Assembly (NCBI RefSeq): GCF_002002725.1
Contig: NZ_MUNW01000033.1
Location: 62,001-126,000, forward strand
Source: Sinorhizobium sp. A49
GTDB lineage: Bacteria > Pseudomonadota > Alphaproteobacteria > Rhizobiales > Rhizobiaceae
Reading direction: 5' to 3'
Length of the DNA: 64,000 nucleotides
Notes under the pieces: generated by a model
What the model saw: only the letters and a program-made list of their open reading frames with translations
Told to the model about the DNA's origin: nothing
Database searches by the model: none
Made by a program: the position numbers and the translations under genes
Shown here: in pieces, positions 16,319-25,461 of the stretch
Layout of the letters: every line of letters starts with the position of its first letter
How positions within the stretch are numbered: the stretch's first letter is position 1

Positions 16319-17053
16319 ATGCGCATCCTTCTCGTCAACCCGAACTCCACCGCCTCGATGACCGAACAGGCGCACCGCAGCGCCGAGCGGGTTGCAGCCC
16401 CCTCGACGCGGGTCGAGTCCGTAAACCCGACCACGAGCCCGGCCAGCATCGAAGGCCATGCGGACGAGGCCATGGCTGTGCCGGCGATGCTCGCCGAGAT
16501 CCGCGCCGGGGAAGCCCGCGGCGTCGATGCCTATGTCATTGCCTGCTTTGACGATCCGGGGCTCGGCGCTGCGCGTGAAATCGCCCGCGGGCCGGTGATC
16601 GGCATCTGCCAGGCGGCCATCCAGGTGGCGATGACCATTGCCACGCGCTTTTCCATCGTCACGACACTACCGCGCTCCGTGCCGATCATCGAGGATCTCG
16701 TCGATGCCTATGGCGCCGGTCATCGGTGTCGCAAGGTGCGCTCCGTCGATATGCCGGTGCTGGCGCTGGAAGAGGATCTCGCCCACACGGAAGAAATGCT
16801 GGTGCGGGAAATCATGCGTGCCAAGCAGGAGGATGGCGCCGAGGCAATCATCCTCGGCTGCGCCGGCATGTCGGAGCTGTGCGACCGCCTGAAGCTTAGA
16901 ACCGGCATGCCGGTGATCGACGGTGTAACCGCTGCCGTCAAGCTCGCTGAAGCACTGGTTGGCGCGGGCTACTCCACCTCCAAGGTCGGCGCCTACGATT
17001 ACCCACGGATCAAGTCGGCCGCAACTACCCGTCCGGTGGATGCGGTAGCGTAA
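16319..17053 (+). CDS. Aspartate/glutamate/hydantoin racemase-family protein (allantoin-racemase-like)
   Basis: A 244-residue cofactor-independent racemase. It opens with ILLVNPNSTASMTEQ, the classic start of hydantoin and allantoin racemases, and keeps both catalytic cysteines: one in VIACFDDPG (about residue 76) and one in IILGCAGMSEL (about 181). These enzymes invert a chiral carbon by a two-base mechanism. With an (S)-ureidoglycine aminohydrolase and amidohydrolases nearby, racemisation of allantoin or a related hydantoin is the best guess. It is translated right after the flavin reductase gene and ends at a strong shared terminator. Confidence 0.85.
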   Translation: MRILLVNPNSTASMTEQAHRSAERVAAPSTRVESVNPTTSPASIEGHADEAMAVPAMLAEIRAGEARGVDAYVIACFDDPGLGAAREIARGPVIGICQAAIQVAMTIATRFSIVTTLPRSVPIIEDLVDAYGAGHRCRKVRSVDMPVLALEEDLAHTEEMLVREIMRAKQEDGAEAIILGCAGMSELCDRLKLRTGMPVIDGVTAAVKLAEALVGAGYSTSKVGAYDYPRIKSAATTRPVDAVA

Positions 17054-17079
17054 CAAACGGCAGCAAACATTTGAAAAGA

Positions 17080-17112
17080 AAAAGCTCCGGAGGTTTTGCC
17101 TTCGGAGCTTTT
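17080..17112. terminator. Bidirectional intrinsic terminator
   Basis: AAAAGCTCCG pairs with CGGAGCTTTT (17103-17112) and the stem continues inward through a G-T pair. A run of T follows on the plus strand and the complementary A-run gives one on the minus strand. It separates the racemase gene from the convergent transport operon. Confidence 0.85.
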
Positions 17113-17135
17113 TTCGTCCTCGGATGACGCCTGGA

Positions 17136-18128
17136 TTATGCTGCCTGCGTCGACTTGGTCATAGCTGCTACAGCTTCCTCGACGCGATGGCATGCTGCGC
17201 GCGAGCCATCGGCAAAGCTCCGCATGGCCGGGCGCTCGCTCTTGCAGCGGGCGTCAGCCAATGGACAACGCGGGTGGAAGGTGCAGCCCGACGGCGGGTT
17301 GAGCGGGCTCGGCACTTCGCTTGCCGTGATGCTGCGCTGGCGCTTCGGCTCGGCGATATCAGGGATCGTTTCCAGCAACAGCCGCGTATAGGGGTGGCGT
17401 GGATTGGCAAACAGCGTTTCCGTGTCCGCCTCCTCGACGATACGGCCGAGATACATCACCGCGATCCGGTCCGACATGTGGCGGACGACGCTCATGTCGT
17501 GGCTGATGAAGAGATAGGTGAGCCCCATCTCGTCCTGCAGTTTGCGCATCAGGTTGAGGATCTGCGCCTGCACCGAGACGTCGAGCGCCGAGGTCGGCTC
17601 GTCGCAGACGAGGAACTCCGGCTCGCCGGCAAGAGCGCGGGCAATCGAGATGCGCTGGCGTTGGCCGCCGGAAAACTCGTGCGGAAACTTCGAGCCATCC
17701 GAAGGCGCAAGGCCGACGATGCGCAGCAGTTCGCCGACGCGCTCCATCACCTCGGCGTCTGAATTGCGCAGTTTCAGCTCGCGAAGCGGCTCGGCGATGA
17801 TGTTCTTTACCCTCCAGCGCGGATTGAGGCTGGCGAAGGGATCCTGGAAGATCATCTGGGCTGAGAGCGGCTCGCCCGAGCGACCCGGAGCAAAACGAAC
17901 CTCACCCTCCGAAGCGCGGTAGAGGCCGGTGACGAGACGCGCCACCGTCGACTTGCCGCAGCCGGATTCTCCGACGAGGCTGAGGCAGCCGCCCATCGGC
18001 ACGGTGAAGCTGATGTCGTCCACCGCCCGCACGAACTGGCGGGGTTTGCGTTCCAGAACCCGGTTCAGCCAGGGGGCCGACACATCGAAATTGCACGTCA
18101 GATCATTGACGGTCAGGGCATCACTCAT
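17136..18128 (-). CDS. Peptide-type ABC transporter ATP-binding protein (DppF-like)
   Basis: A 330-residue ATPase energising the importer upstream. Walker A is GESGCGKST (about residues 51-59), the signature is FSGGQRQRIS, Walker B is FLVCDEPTSALD and the H-loop is LFISHD. The C-terminal oligopeptide/dipeptide extension with the cysteine cluster (CTFHPRCPLADARCKSERP) is present. The start at 18128 follows AGGAGGAG and overlaps the stop of the preceding ATPase gene (ATGA), so the two are translationally coupled. Last gene of the seven-gene operon, ending at the shared terminator. Confidence 0.92.
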   Translation of the reverse strand: MSDALTVNDLTCNFDVSAPWLNRVLERKPRQFVRAVDDISFTVPMGGCLSLVGESGCGKSTVARLVTGLYRASEGEVRFAPGRSGEPLSAQMIFQDPFASLNPRWRVKNIIAEPLRELKLRNSDAEVMERVGELLRIVGLAPSDGSKFPHEFSGGQRQRISIARALAGEPEFLVCDEPTSALDVSVQAQILNLMRKLQDEMGLTYLFISHDMSVVRHMSDRIAVMYLGRIVEEADTETLFANPRHPYTRLLLETIPDIAEPKRQRSITASEVPSPLNPPSGCTFHPRCPLADARCKSERPAMRSFADGSRAACHRVEEAVAAMTKSTQAA

Positions 18129-19111
18129 AGAACTCCTCCTGCATTGAGCCAGCAAGCACTGACGCCGTGGCCGACCGGGGTCGGCTCCGGACGATCTTCA
18201 CGGCAACGCCGCCCCGCTTCGGGACAACGCGGATTGAAGGCGCATCCGCGCGGGATAGCGTTGAGACGCGGCATCGAGCCGTCGATCTGGTTCAGCCGCT
18301 CGACGCGCCGACCGAGCGCCGGGATCGAGCCCATCAGCCCGCGCGTATAGGGATGGCGCGCATTGCGCAGCACTTCTTCGACCGGGCCGATCTCGACCAG
18401 GCGGCCGGCATACATAACCGCGACCCGATCGGCGGTCTCGGCAATCACGCCCATGTCGTGGGTCACGAGCATGACGGAGGTGCCGTGGTCGTCGCAGAGA
18501 CGACGCAGGAGCGAGGTGATCTGCGCCTGGATCGAGACGTCGAGCGCCGTCGTCGGTTCATCGGCGATGATAAGCTTCGGCTCTGCCGCAAGCGCCAGGG
18601 CGATCACCACGCGCTGGCGCATGCCACCCGAAAACTGGTGCGGATAGTGATCGAAGCGCGCCTCCGGCGCCGGAATCCCGACTTCCTTGAGCAGGTGGAT
18701 GGCACGGTCCTTGGCACCCTGCTTCGACAGCTTCAGGTGTAGACGGATCGTCTCCACCAGCTGTGCACCGACGGTAAAGAGCGGGTTCAGCGATGTCAGC
18801 GGATCCTGGAAGATCGCGCCGATCTGGCGGCCACGCACGCTCTGCATGTCCTTGTCGGAAAGCTGGTCGATGCGCCGGCCCGAGAGCCACACTTCGCCTC
18901 CGGAAATCCGTCCCGGCGGTTCGAGCAGGCCCTGGACTGCAAGGCCGGTCATCGACTTGCCCGCACCGGATTCACCCACCACGCCCAGGATCTCGCCTGG
19001 GCGAATGCTGAGCGAGACGTCGGAGAGTGCGGCCACGGTGCCGTGCCGGCCGGGGAACTCGACGCATAGGCCGCGCACGTCGAGAACTGGCGATGTTACG
19101 GATTCACTCAT
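18125..19111 (-). CDS. Peptide-type ABC transporter ATP-binding protein (DppD-like)
   Basis: A 328-residue ATPase partner of the following DppF-like subunit. Walker A is GESGAGKSM (the Thr is Met but the Ser is kept), the signature is FSGGMRQRVV, Walker B is LIIADEPTTALD and the H-loop is LVTHD. The family's C-terminal cysteine-containing extension (GCAFNPRCPEAGRRC) is visible. I start at the ATG at 19111 because GGAGG lies 13 bases before it; the frame is open further upstream but only inside the amidohydrolase gene. It overlaps that gene's end by eight bases. Confidence 0.92.
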   Translation of the reverse strand: MSESVTSPVLDVRGLCVEFPGRHGTVAALSDVSLSIRPGEILGVVGESGAGKSMTGLAVQGLLEPPGRISGGEVWLSGRRIDQLSDKDMQSVRGRQIGAIFQDPLTSLNPLFTVGAQLVETIRLHLKLSKQGAKDRAIHLLKEVGIPAPEARFDHYPHQFSGGMRQRVVIALALAAEPKLIIADEPTTALDVSIQAQITSLLRRLCDDHGTSVMLVTHDMGVIAETADRVAVMYAGRLVEIGPVEEVLRNARHPYTRGLMGSIPALGRRVERLNQIDGSMPRLNAIPRGCAFNPRCPEAGRRCREDRPEPTPVGHGVSACWLNAGGVL

Positions 19112-20594
19112 GCCGCAAATCCTCCAAGGGATAGCTGGGTGGGAAGATTTCGCTGATGGGCGGGTGCGCCCAGCTGCGCTCCGGGTACTTTGCAATCAGC
19201 CCGTCAAATTGCTTCTGTGCCTGTAGGCGGGCCGCATCCATGTCGATGCCGGCGACCTTGCCTTCGTGCATCGAGAGACGGCCGTCGACGAAGACCGTCT
19301 TGGTAACCCGCCCGGATCCGCCGACGACAAGCGTCGTGATCGGGTCGATCGCCGGCGCCATATGGTGGTCCATCAGGTCGAAGACGGCGATATCGGCGCG
19401 GGCACCTGCCTCGAGCCGCCCGAGATCGCTGCGTCCCAAAGCCTTCGCACCGCCCAGGGTGGCAGCATCGAAGAGATCGGCGCAGCTGACGGCTGCCGTA
19501 TCGCCCTCGACCACACGGCAGGAGATGAGGCCGATGAGCAGGTTCATCAACATGTCGGGCGGCGTCGTGTCGGTGCCCATGGCGATGTTGATGCCGCGTT
19601 CCTTGACCGAACGGAAGGAGTTGAGCGTGCTGCCGCCCCGCGCCGACACCATCGGGCAGTGCACGATGCTGACGCCGTTGTCGGCATAGAGCGTGAGATC
19701 ATTGGCCGTTGCCTGGGTGGCATGGGGTGCGATCAGCCGCGAACTTAGGAAACCGAGGCTCGCCATCCACTCCGGCGCCGTCTTGCCATGAAGACGACGG
19801 ACGGTCTCGACCTCCATCGTACCTTGCGCAGCGTGAAGCCTGATCGAGCAATCGAGATCGCGCGCAGCGTCCGCCGTTCTCCTCAGCAGCGTTTCCGTGC
19901 AGGTTTCGACCCTGTCCGGAGCTAGAAGCCCACGCACCAGACCACCGTGACGGCCGTCATGGTCGCGGATGAAACCGATGGCGTCGTCGAGCCCTTGCAG
20001 GCCCCTCGCCTCGTCGAAGACGGCTTCGAGTTGTCCCGGCGCTTCGAGCACCATGCCGCCGGAGCGGTAGGCTGGGCTCAGATAAACGCGAAGCCCGAGG
20101 TCGCCGGCGGCATCCGAGGCGGCAGCGAACTCTTCCACCGTCTCGCCCCACTCGCGGTAAAACAGCGACGCGATCGGTGCTGCCGTGGTGATGCCGTTGA
20201 GCAGCAACTGAGCGAAGGAGAAGCGTTTCTGGAACGCCAGCTCCTCTTGGCTGTACATTTCGTAGGGACCGCGCTCGACATAGGAGCGTGGCCATACGCG
20301 GCCCTTGGCCCAGCCGGGCTGATGGTCGACCGCAAGGATCGTCGTATCTAGGTCGGACAGGGCATCGAGATCGATCAGGCCGGGGCTGATCATCGCCGCG
20401 CCGAAATCGATCCGGCGGGCAACTTCACCATCGAAGCGCGGCCCAACGTAAAGCAGGCTGCCGCCTTCGATCACCACTTCGCCGTTCGGGATCAGGCGAT
20501 GGCTGCCGTCACGATGGCCGAGCACCCATTGCGCCGTCAAAAGCGTGCTACCGTCGGCGCGGGCGCCGAGTTTCAAATCCTTGAGATCGATCAT
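19104..20594 (-). CDS. Amidohydrolase-superfamily protein lacking the HxH motif
   Basis: A 496-residue protein of the chlorohydrolase/cytosine-deaminase-like branch. Later active-site pieces are present: a histidine in RLHAAQG, one in LIAPHATQ, HCP, and the metal/catalytic Asp in MGTDTTPPDM. The first metal motif is not: where relatives have PGLVNAHTHL, this protein has PGLIDLDALSD (residues 71-81), so both histidines are replaced (Asp77, Leu79). The beta-sandwich flanks (GEVVIEGGSLLYVG, LEAGARADIAVFDL) are normal. It may bind a single metal with other ligands or act on an unusual substrate. It overlaps the other amidohydrolase by four bases and is part of the transport operon, so its substrate is probably imported by it. 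Confidence 0.82.
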   Translation of the reverse strand: MIDLKDLKLGARADGSTLLTAQWVLGHRDGSHRLIPNGEVVIEGGSLLYVGPRFDGEVARRIDFGAAMISPGLIDLDALSDLDTTILAVDHQPGWAKGRVWPRSYVERGPYEMYSQEELAFQKRFSFAQLLLNGITTAAPIASLFYREWGETVEEFAAASDAAGDLGLRVYLSPAYRSGGMVLEAPGQLEAVFDEARGLQGLDDAIGFIRDHDGRHGGLVRGLLAPDRVETCTETLLRRTADAARDLDCSIRLHAAQGTMEVETVRRLHGKTAPEWMASLGFLSSRLIAPHATQATANDLTLYADNGVSIVHCPMVSARGGSTLNSFRSVKERGINIAMGTDTTPPDMLMNLLIGLISCRVVEGDTAAVSCADLFDAATLGGAKALGRSDLGRLEAGARADIAVFDLMDHHMAPAIDPITTLVVGGSGRVTKTVFVDGRLSMHEGKVAGIDMDAARLQAQKQFDGLIAKYPERSWAHPPISEIFPPSYPLEDLRHE

Positions 20595-21784
20595 GGGATG
20601 GCGACCTCCGCGACGCCGTTGCGGGCAATGACGCGGCCGCGCTTGACGACGAGCGGACGCGGCGCGACTTCGACGACGGCATGTGCGAGCGTCTCGCCGA
20701 CAAGCAGGGTGAAGTCGGCGTTGCAGTCGACCTCGAGACCGTAGCCGACGAGGTCCATGACTTCGGCGCCACCAGTCGAGCAGACATAAAGCGCATGCTC
20801 CAGATCGACGTCACGGCGCAGACCGTTCTTCATGCCGAGGATGCGCGCGCGGTCCATCATGTCGGGCTGGCCCCAAGGTCCCCAGGTATCGCGAATGCCG
20901 TCGCAGCCGGCGGCCACCTTCACGCCCGCCTCCTTGAGGCGCATGATCGACGGGACCGTCGAGGACGGCGAGCCCGTCGTGACGATGCGCACGTCGAGCT
21001 CGGCGATCTGTTCGATCAGGCCGGCGACACGCAGATAGTCCGGAGCGCCGAGTGCGAAGGCGTGGCTGATCGCCACCTTGCCCTGCATCCCGAGCGCGCG
21101 AATGCGCTCGAACATCATTTCCATACTGAAGGCGCCGAGTTCACCGGCTTCGTGCAGATGAATGTCGATCGGCTTGCCGTGTTTCTCGGCAAGGCCGAAG
21201 ACGGCGTCGAGATGCCCCTTCGGGTCGCGGTCGATGCCACAAGGATCAATGCCGCCAAGGACTTCCGCGCCGTTGCTCAGAGCCTGGTCGAGAAGTTCAA
21301 CGGTACCCGGACGCGTCACCAGGCCGGATTGCGGAAAGGCAACGATCTCGATGTCGATGATGCCGTCAAGCGCCTCGCGCGTTTCGATGATGCCTTCCAT
21401 CAGCGCCAAGCCATGGGTGGTGTCGATGTCGACATGGCTGCGAATATGGCTGGCACCGTTGGCGGCCAAGAGGATCGCCTGGCGCATGGACTGACGATGC
21501 GGATCGATACCGATCTCAAGCCGCTTCTCGCGCTCGAAATCGATGCGTTCGCGCAGTGTCGCAACCTTGGCGTTTTCGTGCCAGGGCATGCCCCAGACCG
21601 ACTTGTCGAGATGTGTGTGAGCCTCGACCAAGCCGGGGATGGCGATATGGCCACGGCCATCCTCGACCGCCACGCCATCGGCCTCAAGGTTCTGGCCGAT
21701 CGTTTCGATCTTGCCGTTGCGGATCAGGATATCCGTCAAAGCCCCGCCGTTCGGACGGACGTTACGGATCAGAAGATTGGACAT
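20591..21784 (-). CDS. Amidohydrolase, cytosine deaminase/AtzC-like
   Basis: A roughly 398-residue metal-dependent hydrolase acting on N-heterocycles or cyclic amides. Active-site residues look complete: HTH in GLVEAHTHLDKS (about residues 57-63), HLHEAGE (about 200), ISHAF, and Asp in CDGIRDTWGPWG. The HTHLDKS and DTWGPWG blocks are shared with cytosine deaminase and the s-triazine enzyme AtzC. Two ATGs are adjacent (21787 and 21784); the second has the better six-base spacing from GAGG. The gene follows directly after the permease stop and precedes a second amidohydrolase with which it overlaps, suggesting consecutive steps on one imported compound. Confidence 0.85.
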   Translation of the reverse strand: MSNLLIRNVRPNGGALTDILIRNGKIETIGQNLEADGVAVEDGRGHIAIPGLVEAHTHLDKSVWGMPWHENAKVATLRERIDFEREKRLEIGIDPHRQSMRQAILLAANGASHIRSHVDIDTTHGLALMEGIIETREALDGIIDIEIVAFPQSGLVTRPGTVELLDQALSNGAEVLGGIDPCGIDRDPKGHLDAVFGLAEKHGKPIDIHLHEAGELGAFSMEMMFERIRALGMQGKVAISHAFALGAPDYLRVAGLIEQIAELDVRIVTTGSPSSTVPSIMRLKEAGVKVAAGCDGIRDTWGPWGQPDMMDRARILGMKNGLRRDVDLEHALYVCSTGGAEVMDLVGYGLEVDCNADFTLLVGETLAHAVVEVAPRPLVVKRGRVIARNGVAEVAIP

Positions 21785-21787
21785 CAT

Positions 21788-22738
21788 TCACCTCAGTTTC
21801 GGATTGAGAGCGTCGCGCAGCCAGTCACCCAGAAGGTTGACCGAGACGACGAGAAGGCAAAGCTGCAAGACCGGGAAGAGCACGACCCACCAGACGCCCG
21901 AGAAGAGGAACTGGTTGCCGAGCCGGATCAGCGTTCCAAGGCTCGGCTGGCTCGGCGGCATGCCGATGCCGAGGAAGGAGAGCGTCGCTTCCGTGAGGAT
22001 CGCCATGCCGAAGTTCAGCGTGGCAGCGACCATGATCGGCGTCAGCGTGTTCGGCAGGATATGGTTGAGCATGATTCGCCGCGCCGGCGTCTTCAGGAGG
22101 CGAGCCGCCTGGACATATTCCTTGCCACGCTCGACGATCGTCTGGGCGCGCACGGTGCGGGCATATTGCACCCAGGCACTGAGCGTGATCGCCAGCACGA
22201 GCACAGCTGCCGAGCCGACGTCGCGCAGCTCCGGCGGCAGCATCTGGCGGGCAACGGCACTGACGAGAATGGCGATCAGGATCGTCGGGATCGAGAGCAG
22301 GACGTCGCCGATCCGCATCAGGACATTGTCGACGATGCCGCCGAAATAGCCGGCGACGAGACCGAGGCTGAGACCAACGGTCAGCGACAGGATCACCGAG
22401 CAGACGCCGATCAGGATCGATATGCGCGAGCCGTAGAGAATGGCCGACAGCATGTCGCGGCCCTGGGTGTCGGTACCGAGGATAAATGGCCATTGGCCAT
22501 CAGCCTGCCAGATCGGCGGCAGTTCCGAGTTCCAGAGGTCGAGCTGCGCCGGATCGAACGGGTTCTGCGGCGAGAGCAACGGCGCCGCTAGAGCCGCCAA
22601 AATGAGGATGGTGAGGATCAGCGCGCCGGCGATTGCCGACGGGCTGCGGGTGAACGACCACCAGAGATCGCTCTGGCGCCAGCGCGCGAGCCGGCCGATC
22701 TTGGCTGTCGAAGGTGTTTCCTGGGCCTGGTCAGTCAT
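21788..22738 (-). CDS. Peptide-type ABC transporter permease (DppC-like)
   Basis: A 316-residue inner-membrane subunit. After a cytoplasmic N-terminus comes the first helix (AIAGALILTILILAALAAPLL), then the family's periplasmic segment (NPFDPAQLDLWN) and FILGTDTQGRDMLSAILYGSR, and the ATPase-docking loop (KEYVQAARLLKTPARRIML). The ATG follows GAGG seven bases upstream. It pairs with the DppB-like permease nine bases upstream to form the membrane channel. Confidence 0.92.
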   Translation of the reverse strand: MTDQAQETPSTAKIGRLARWRQSDLWWSFTRSPSAIAGALILTILILAALAAPLLSPQNPFDPAQLDLWNSELPPIWQADGQWPFILGTDTQGRDMLSAILYGSRISILIGVCSVILSLTVGLSLGLVAGYFGGIVDNVLMRIGDVLLSIPTILIAILVSAVARQMLPPELRDVGSAAVLVLAITLSAWVQYARTVRAQTIVERGKEYVQAARLLKTPARRIMLNHILPNTLTPIMVAATLNFGMAILTEATLSFLGIGMPPSQPSLGTLIRLGNQFLFSGVWWVVLFPVLQLCLLVVSVNLLGDWLRDALNPKLR

Positions 22739-22747
22739 GGGGCGACC

Positions 22748-23719
22748 TCAGCGAGTGGCATCGCGAAGACGGGGATCGATGACCGCATAGGCGATATCGA
22801 CGAGCGTGTTCAGCGTGACGAAGATGAAGGAGACGATGCACAGGTAGCCTGCCATCACCGGGATATCGAGGAAGGTCACCGCCTGGATGAACAGCATGCC
22901 CATTCCTGGCCATTGGAACACGGTTTCGGTGATCAGCGCGAAGGCGATCAGCGATCCGACATTCATCGCCGTCATGGTGACAACCGGCATCAGACAGTTG
23001 CGAAGCGCGTGGCGGAAATTGATGCGCCAGCGCGGCACGCCGCGGGCGCGGGCGAATTTCACGAAGTCCGAGCGCAGCACTTCCATCATCTCGGCGCGAA
23101 CGAGCCGCATGACGAGTGTGATCTGATAGAGCGCGAGCGCAAAGGATGGCAGAAGCAGCGAAGCGCGCCCGGATGCGGTCAACAGACCCGTACTCCACCA
23201 GCCGAGCTGGACGACGTCGCCACGACCAAAAGCTGGTACGATGCCGAGCGAAACGGCAAAGACGAGGATCAGCAGGATGCCGACGACGAAACTCGGCAGG
23301 GATACGCCGATGATGCTGACGAATTGCAGGCCTTCCGAGTACCAGCGCCCGCGATGGATCGCGGTGAGAACACCGAGCGGTATGCCGATCAAAAGCGACA
23401 GGGCCGTGGCCACCAGAGCCAGTTCGATGGTTGCCGGGAAGCGCTCGGCGATCAGCGTCATCACGTCCTGGCCGTTCCGGTAGCTGATACCGAAATCGCC
23501 CTGGGCCGCATTGACGACGAAGCGAACGTACTGGGTGACGAAGGGATCGTTGAGCCCGAGCTTTTCGCGCAGTTCGAGACGATCGGCCTGCGACATCTGT
23601 TCGTTGGCCATCAACTCCACCGGGTCACCGGCGAAACGAAAGATCATGAAGGCCATCAGTGCGACGGCAAGCATGACCATCACGGCATTGGCCAGCCGCT
23701 TGATCAGAAAGACAATCAT
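22748..23719 (-). CDS. Peptide-type ABC transporter permease (DppB-like)
   Basis: A 323-residue inner-membrane subunit starting MIVFLIKRLANAVMVMLAVA, which forms the first helix. The family motif GDFGISYRNGQDV is near residue 75 and the docking loop SDFVKFARARGVPRW near 220. It is separated from the SBP gene by 62 bases that hold a strong hairpin, a common arrangement that gives more receptor than channel. Confidence 0.92.
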   Translation of the reverse strand: MIVFLIKRLANAVMVMLAVALMAFMIFRFAGDPVELMANEQMSQADRLELREKLGLNDPFVTQYVRFVVNAAQGDFGISYRNGQDVMTLIAERFPATIELALVATALSLLIGIPLGVLTAIHRGRWYSEGLQFVSIIGVSLPSFVVGILLILVFAVSLGIVPAFGRGDVVQLGWWSTGLLTASGRASLLLPSFALALYQITLVMRLVRAEMMEVLRSDFVKFARARGVPRWRINFRHALRNCLMPVVTMTAMNVGSLIAFALITETVFQWPGMGMLFIQAVTFLDIPVMAGYLCIVSFIFVTLNTLVDIAYAVIDPRLRDATR

Positions 23720-23745
23720 TGGGTTTCCCGCTCAGTAGTGAGAAA

Positions 23746-23771
23746 CCCCGACAGAGCAAGCTCTGCCGGGG
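23746..23771 (-). promoter_or_regulatory. Intercistronic hairpin between SBP and permease genes
   Basis: CCCCG-A-CAGAGC pairs with GCTCTG-C-CGGGG around a 2-base loop, with one mismatch. There is no long T-run after it on the minus strand, so it more likely protects the SBP mRNA or causes partial termination than stops transcription fully. Confidence 0.7.
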
Positions 23772-23781
23772 CAATGTGGGC

Positions 23782-25344
23782 TCAATCGCCGATACGGGTC
23801 AGCCAGTGGCGCGGCTTGTTGTCGGCGCGGATGGTGACGTCGGTCACTTCCTTGGACATCGCCCAAGCCATCGGCTGCTGATGCAAGGGGATCATGATGA
23901 CCTGGTCCTTGGCAAACTTCAGCGCTTCGGTCTCGATCGCCAGTCGCTTGTCGCGATCCATTTCGACGGCGGCCTTCTTCACCATTGCGTCGAGTTCGGG
24001 ATAGGACCAGCCGCCATAGTTGGCGACGCCAGCCGCACCTTCGCGGGTCGAGAGCACCTGGATCAGGATCGAATAAGCATCGAGCGTCGGCTCGTTGGCC
24101 CAACCGATCATGAACGCGTCGGACTTGCCGCCAGCGCGCTTTGGCGCCTGAACGGCGCGCGGACCGATGTCGAGCGTCGGCTTCAGACCAACGCGCGACA
24201 GCATCGACACGAGCGCGCTGCAGACGTCTTCCTCATTGACACTTTCGTCGTTCATGCAGACGAGCGTGAACTCGGTGCCGGCGACACCCGCTTCTTCCAG
24301 CAGCTTCTTAGACAGTTCCGGATCATAGGCTGTCGGCACATCCAACTCGGCGCTGTAGCCGGGGATCTCCGGCGCCACCATGGTGCCGGCCACATGCGAC
24401 TTGCCGCGCATGACGCGCTTGAAGATCAGCTGACGGTCGATCGCATGATCGATCGCCTGGCGAACCTTGATGTCGTTGAAGAAGTTTTCGCGACCGTCGT
24501 CGAGCTTTTCCTTGCGATTGAAGACGAGGTGGATCGTGCGCAGGTCGGAGCGCTCGACAACCTTGATGTTCGGATCGCTCTTCAGCCGGTCGAGGTCCTG
24601 TACGGGCGCGCCGTCGGTCAGGTCGATCTCGCCCGAAAGCAGTGCGGCGACGCGGGTCGCAGCCGACGTGATCGGGGTGAATTCGATGCGGTCGAGATTG
24701 TGCTTCGGCGTATCCCACCAGCCGTTGTTCTTGACCAGCACGGTCTTGCTGTCAGGCACACGCGACTCGACGATGAACGGGCCGGTGCCGTTGGTGTGGT
24801 AGGTGGTGTAACCCTCGACCTTGCCGCCGACATCGGTCGGCAATTCGGACTTGTTCTCGATCAGCCAATCCTTGTCGAACATGAAGATGTTGGTCATGTC
24901 GTTGAGGAAAAGCGGGCTCGGCGAGTTCACTTCGATATCGACGGTGTAGTCGTCCACCTTCGTTGTGGAGACGTAGGCCGGAATGTTGCCGCGCAGAGGG
25001 GAGGTCGGGTGGCTGACACGAGCCATCGAGGCGACGACGTCGTCGGCGGTGAACTCGGCGCCGTTCTGGAATTTTACGCCCTTGCGCAGGTGGAAGCGCC
25101 AGACCTTCTCGGAGACCAGCTCCCACTTGGTGGCAAGTGCCGGCTCGACGACAAACTCGGGCGTGTAGCGGGTCAGGCCCTCATAGACGTGATTGAGGAA
25201 GGCGAGGTTCGAGGTGCTGCCGTAGGAATACGGGTCGAGCGAGAAGATATCCCGCGGGCTGCCCCAGCGCAGCGTTTCGGCCTGTGCCGTGGAGGCGAGA
25301 AAGGCGAATGCCAACCCCGCAAGGAGATGCTTTCTCAGTTTCAT
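23782..25344 (-). CDS. Peptide-type ABC transporter substrate-binding protein (SBP family 5)
   Basis: A 520-residue periplasmic receptor, first gene of the seven-gene operon. Signal peptide at residues 1-22 (LLAGLAFAFLASTAQA). Family 5 landmarks include FLNHVYEGLTRYTPEFVVEP near residue 48, WELVSEKVWRFHLRKGVKF, and GTGPFIVESR. The linked amidohydrolases, rather than peptidases, suggest a small N-heterocyclic or ureide ligand instead of a peptide. A TTGTCGACAA palindrome about 118 bases upstream likely brings the operon under the GntR regulator. Confidence 0.92.
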   Translation of the reverse strand: MKLRKHLLAGLAFAFLASTAQAETLRWGSPRDIFSLDPYSYGSTSNLAFLNHVYEGLTRYTPEFVVEPALATKWELVSEKVWRFHLRKGVKFQNGAEFTADDVVASMARVSHPTSPLRGNIPAYVSTTKVDDYTVDIEVNSPSPLFLNDMTNIFMFDKDWLIENKSELPTDVGGKVEGYTTYHTNGTGPFIVESRVPDSKTVLVKNNGWWDTPKHNLDRIEFTPITSAATRVAALLSGEIDLTDGAPVQDLDRLKSDPNIKVVERSDLRTIHLVFNRKEKLDDGRENFFNDIKVRQAIDHAIDRQLIFKRVMRGKSHVAGTMVAPEIPGYSAELDVPTAYDPELSKKLLEEAGVAGTEFTLVCMNDESVNEEDVCSALVSMLSRVGLKPTLDIGPRAVQAPKRAGGKSDAFMIGWANEPTLDAYSILIQVLSTREGAAGVANYGGWSYPELDAMVKKAAVEMDRDKRLAIETEALKFAKDQVIMIPLHQQPMAWAMSKEVTDVTIRADNKPRHWLTRIGD

Positions 25345-25461
25345 GTGGTTCCCTCTGTTTTTCCCATTCGTCGCCGTGCCGATCCGGTCGGTCCGCGATC
25401 CTTCGATCGCTGGAGGCTGACGACACTAGATTTGAAGTTGTTGGCGCTAATGTCAACTATT

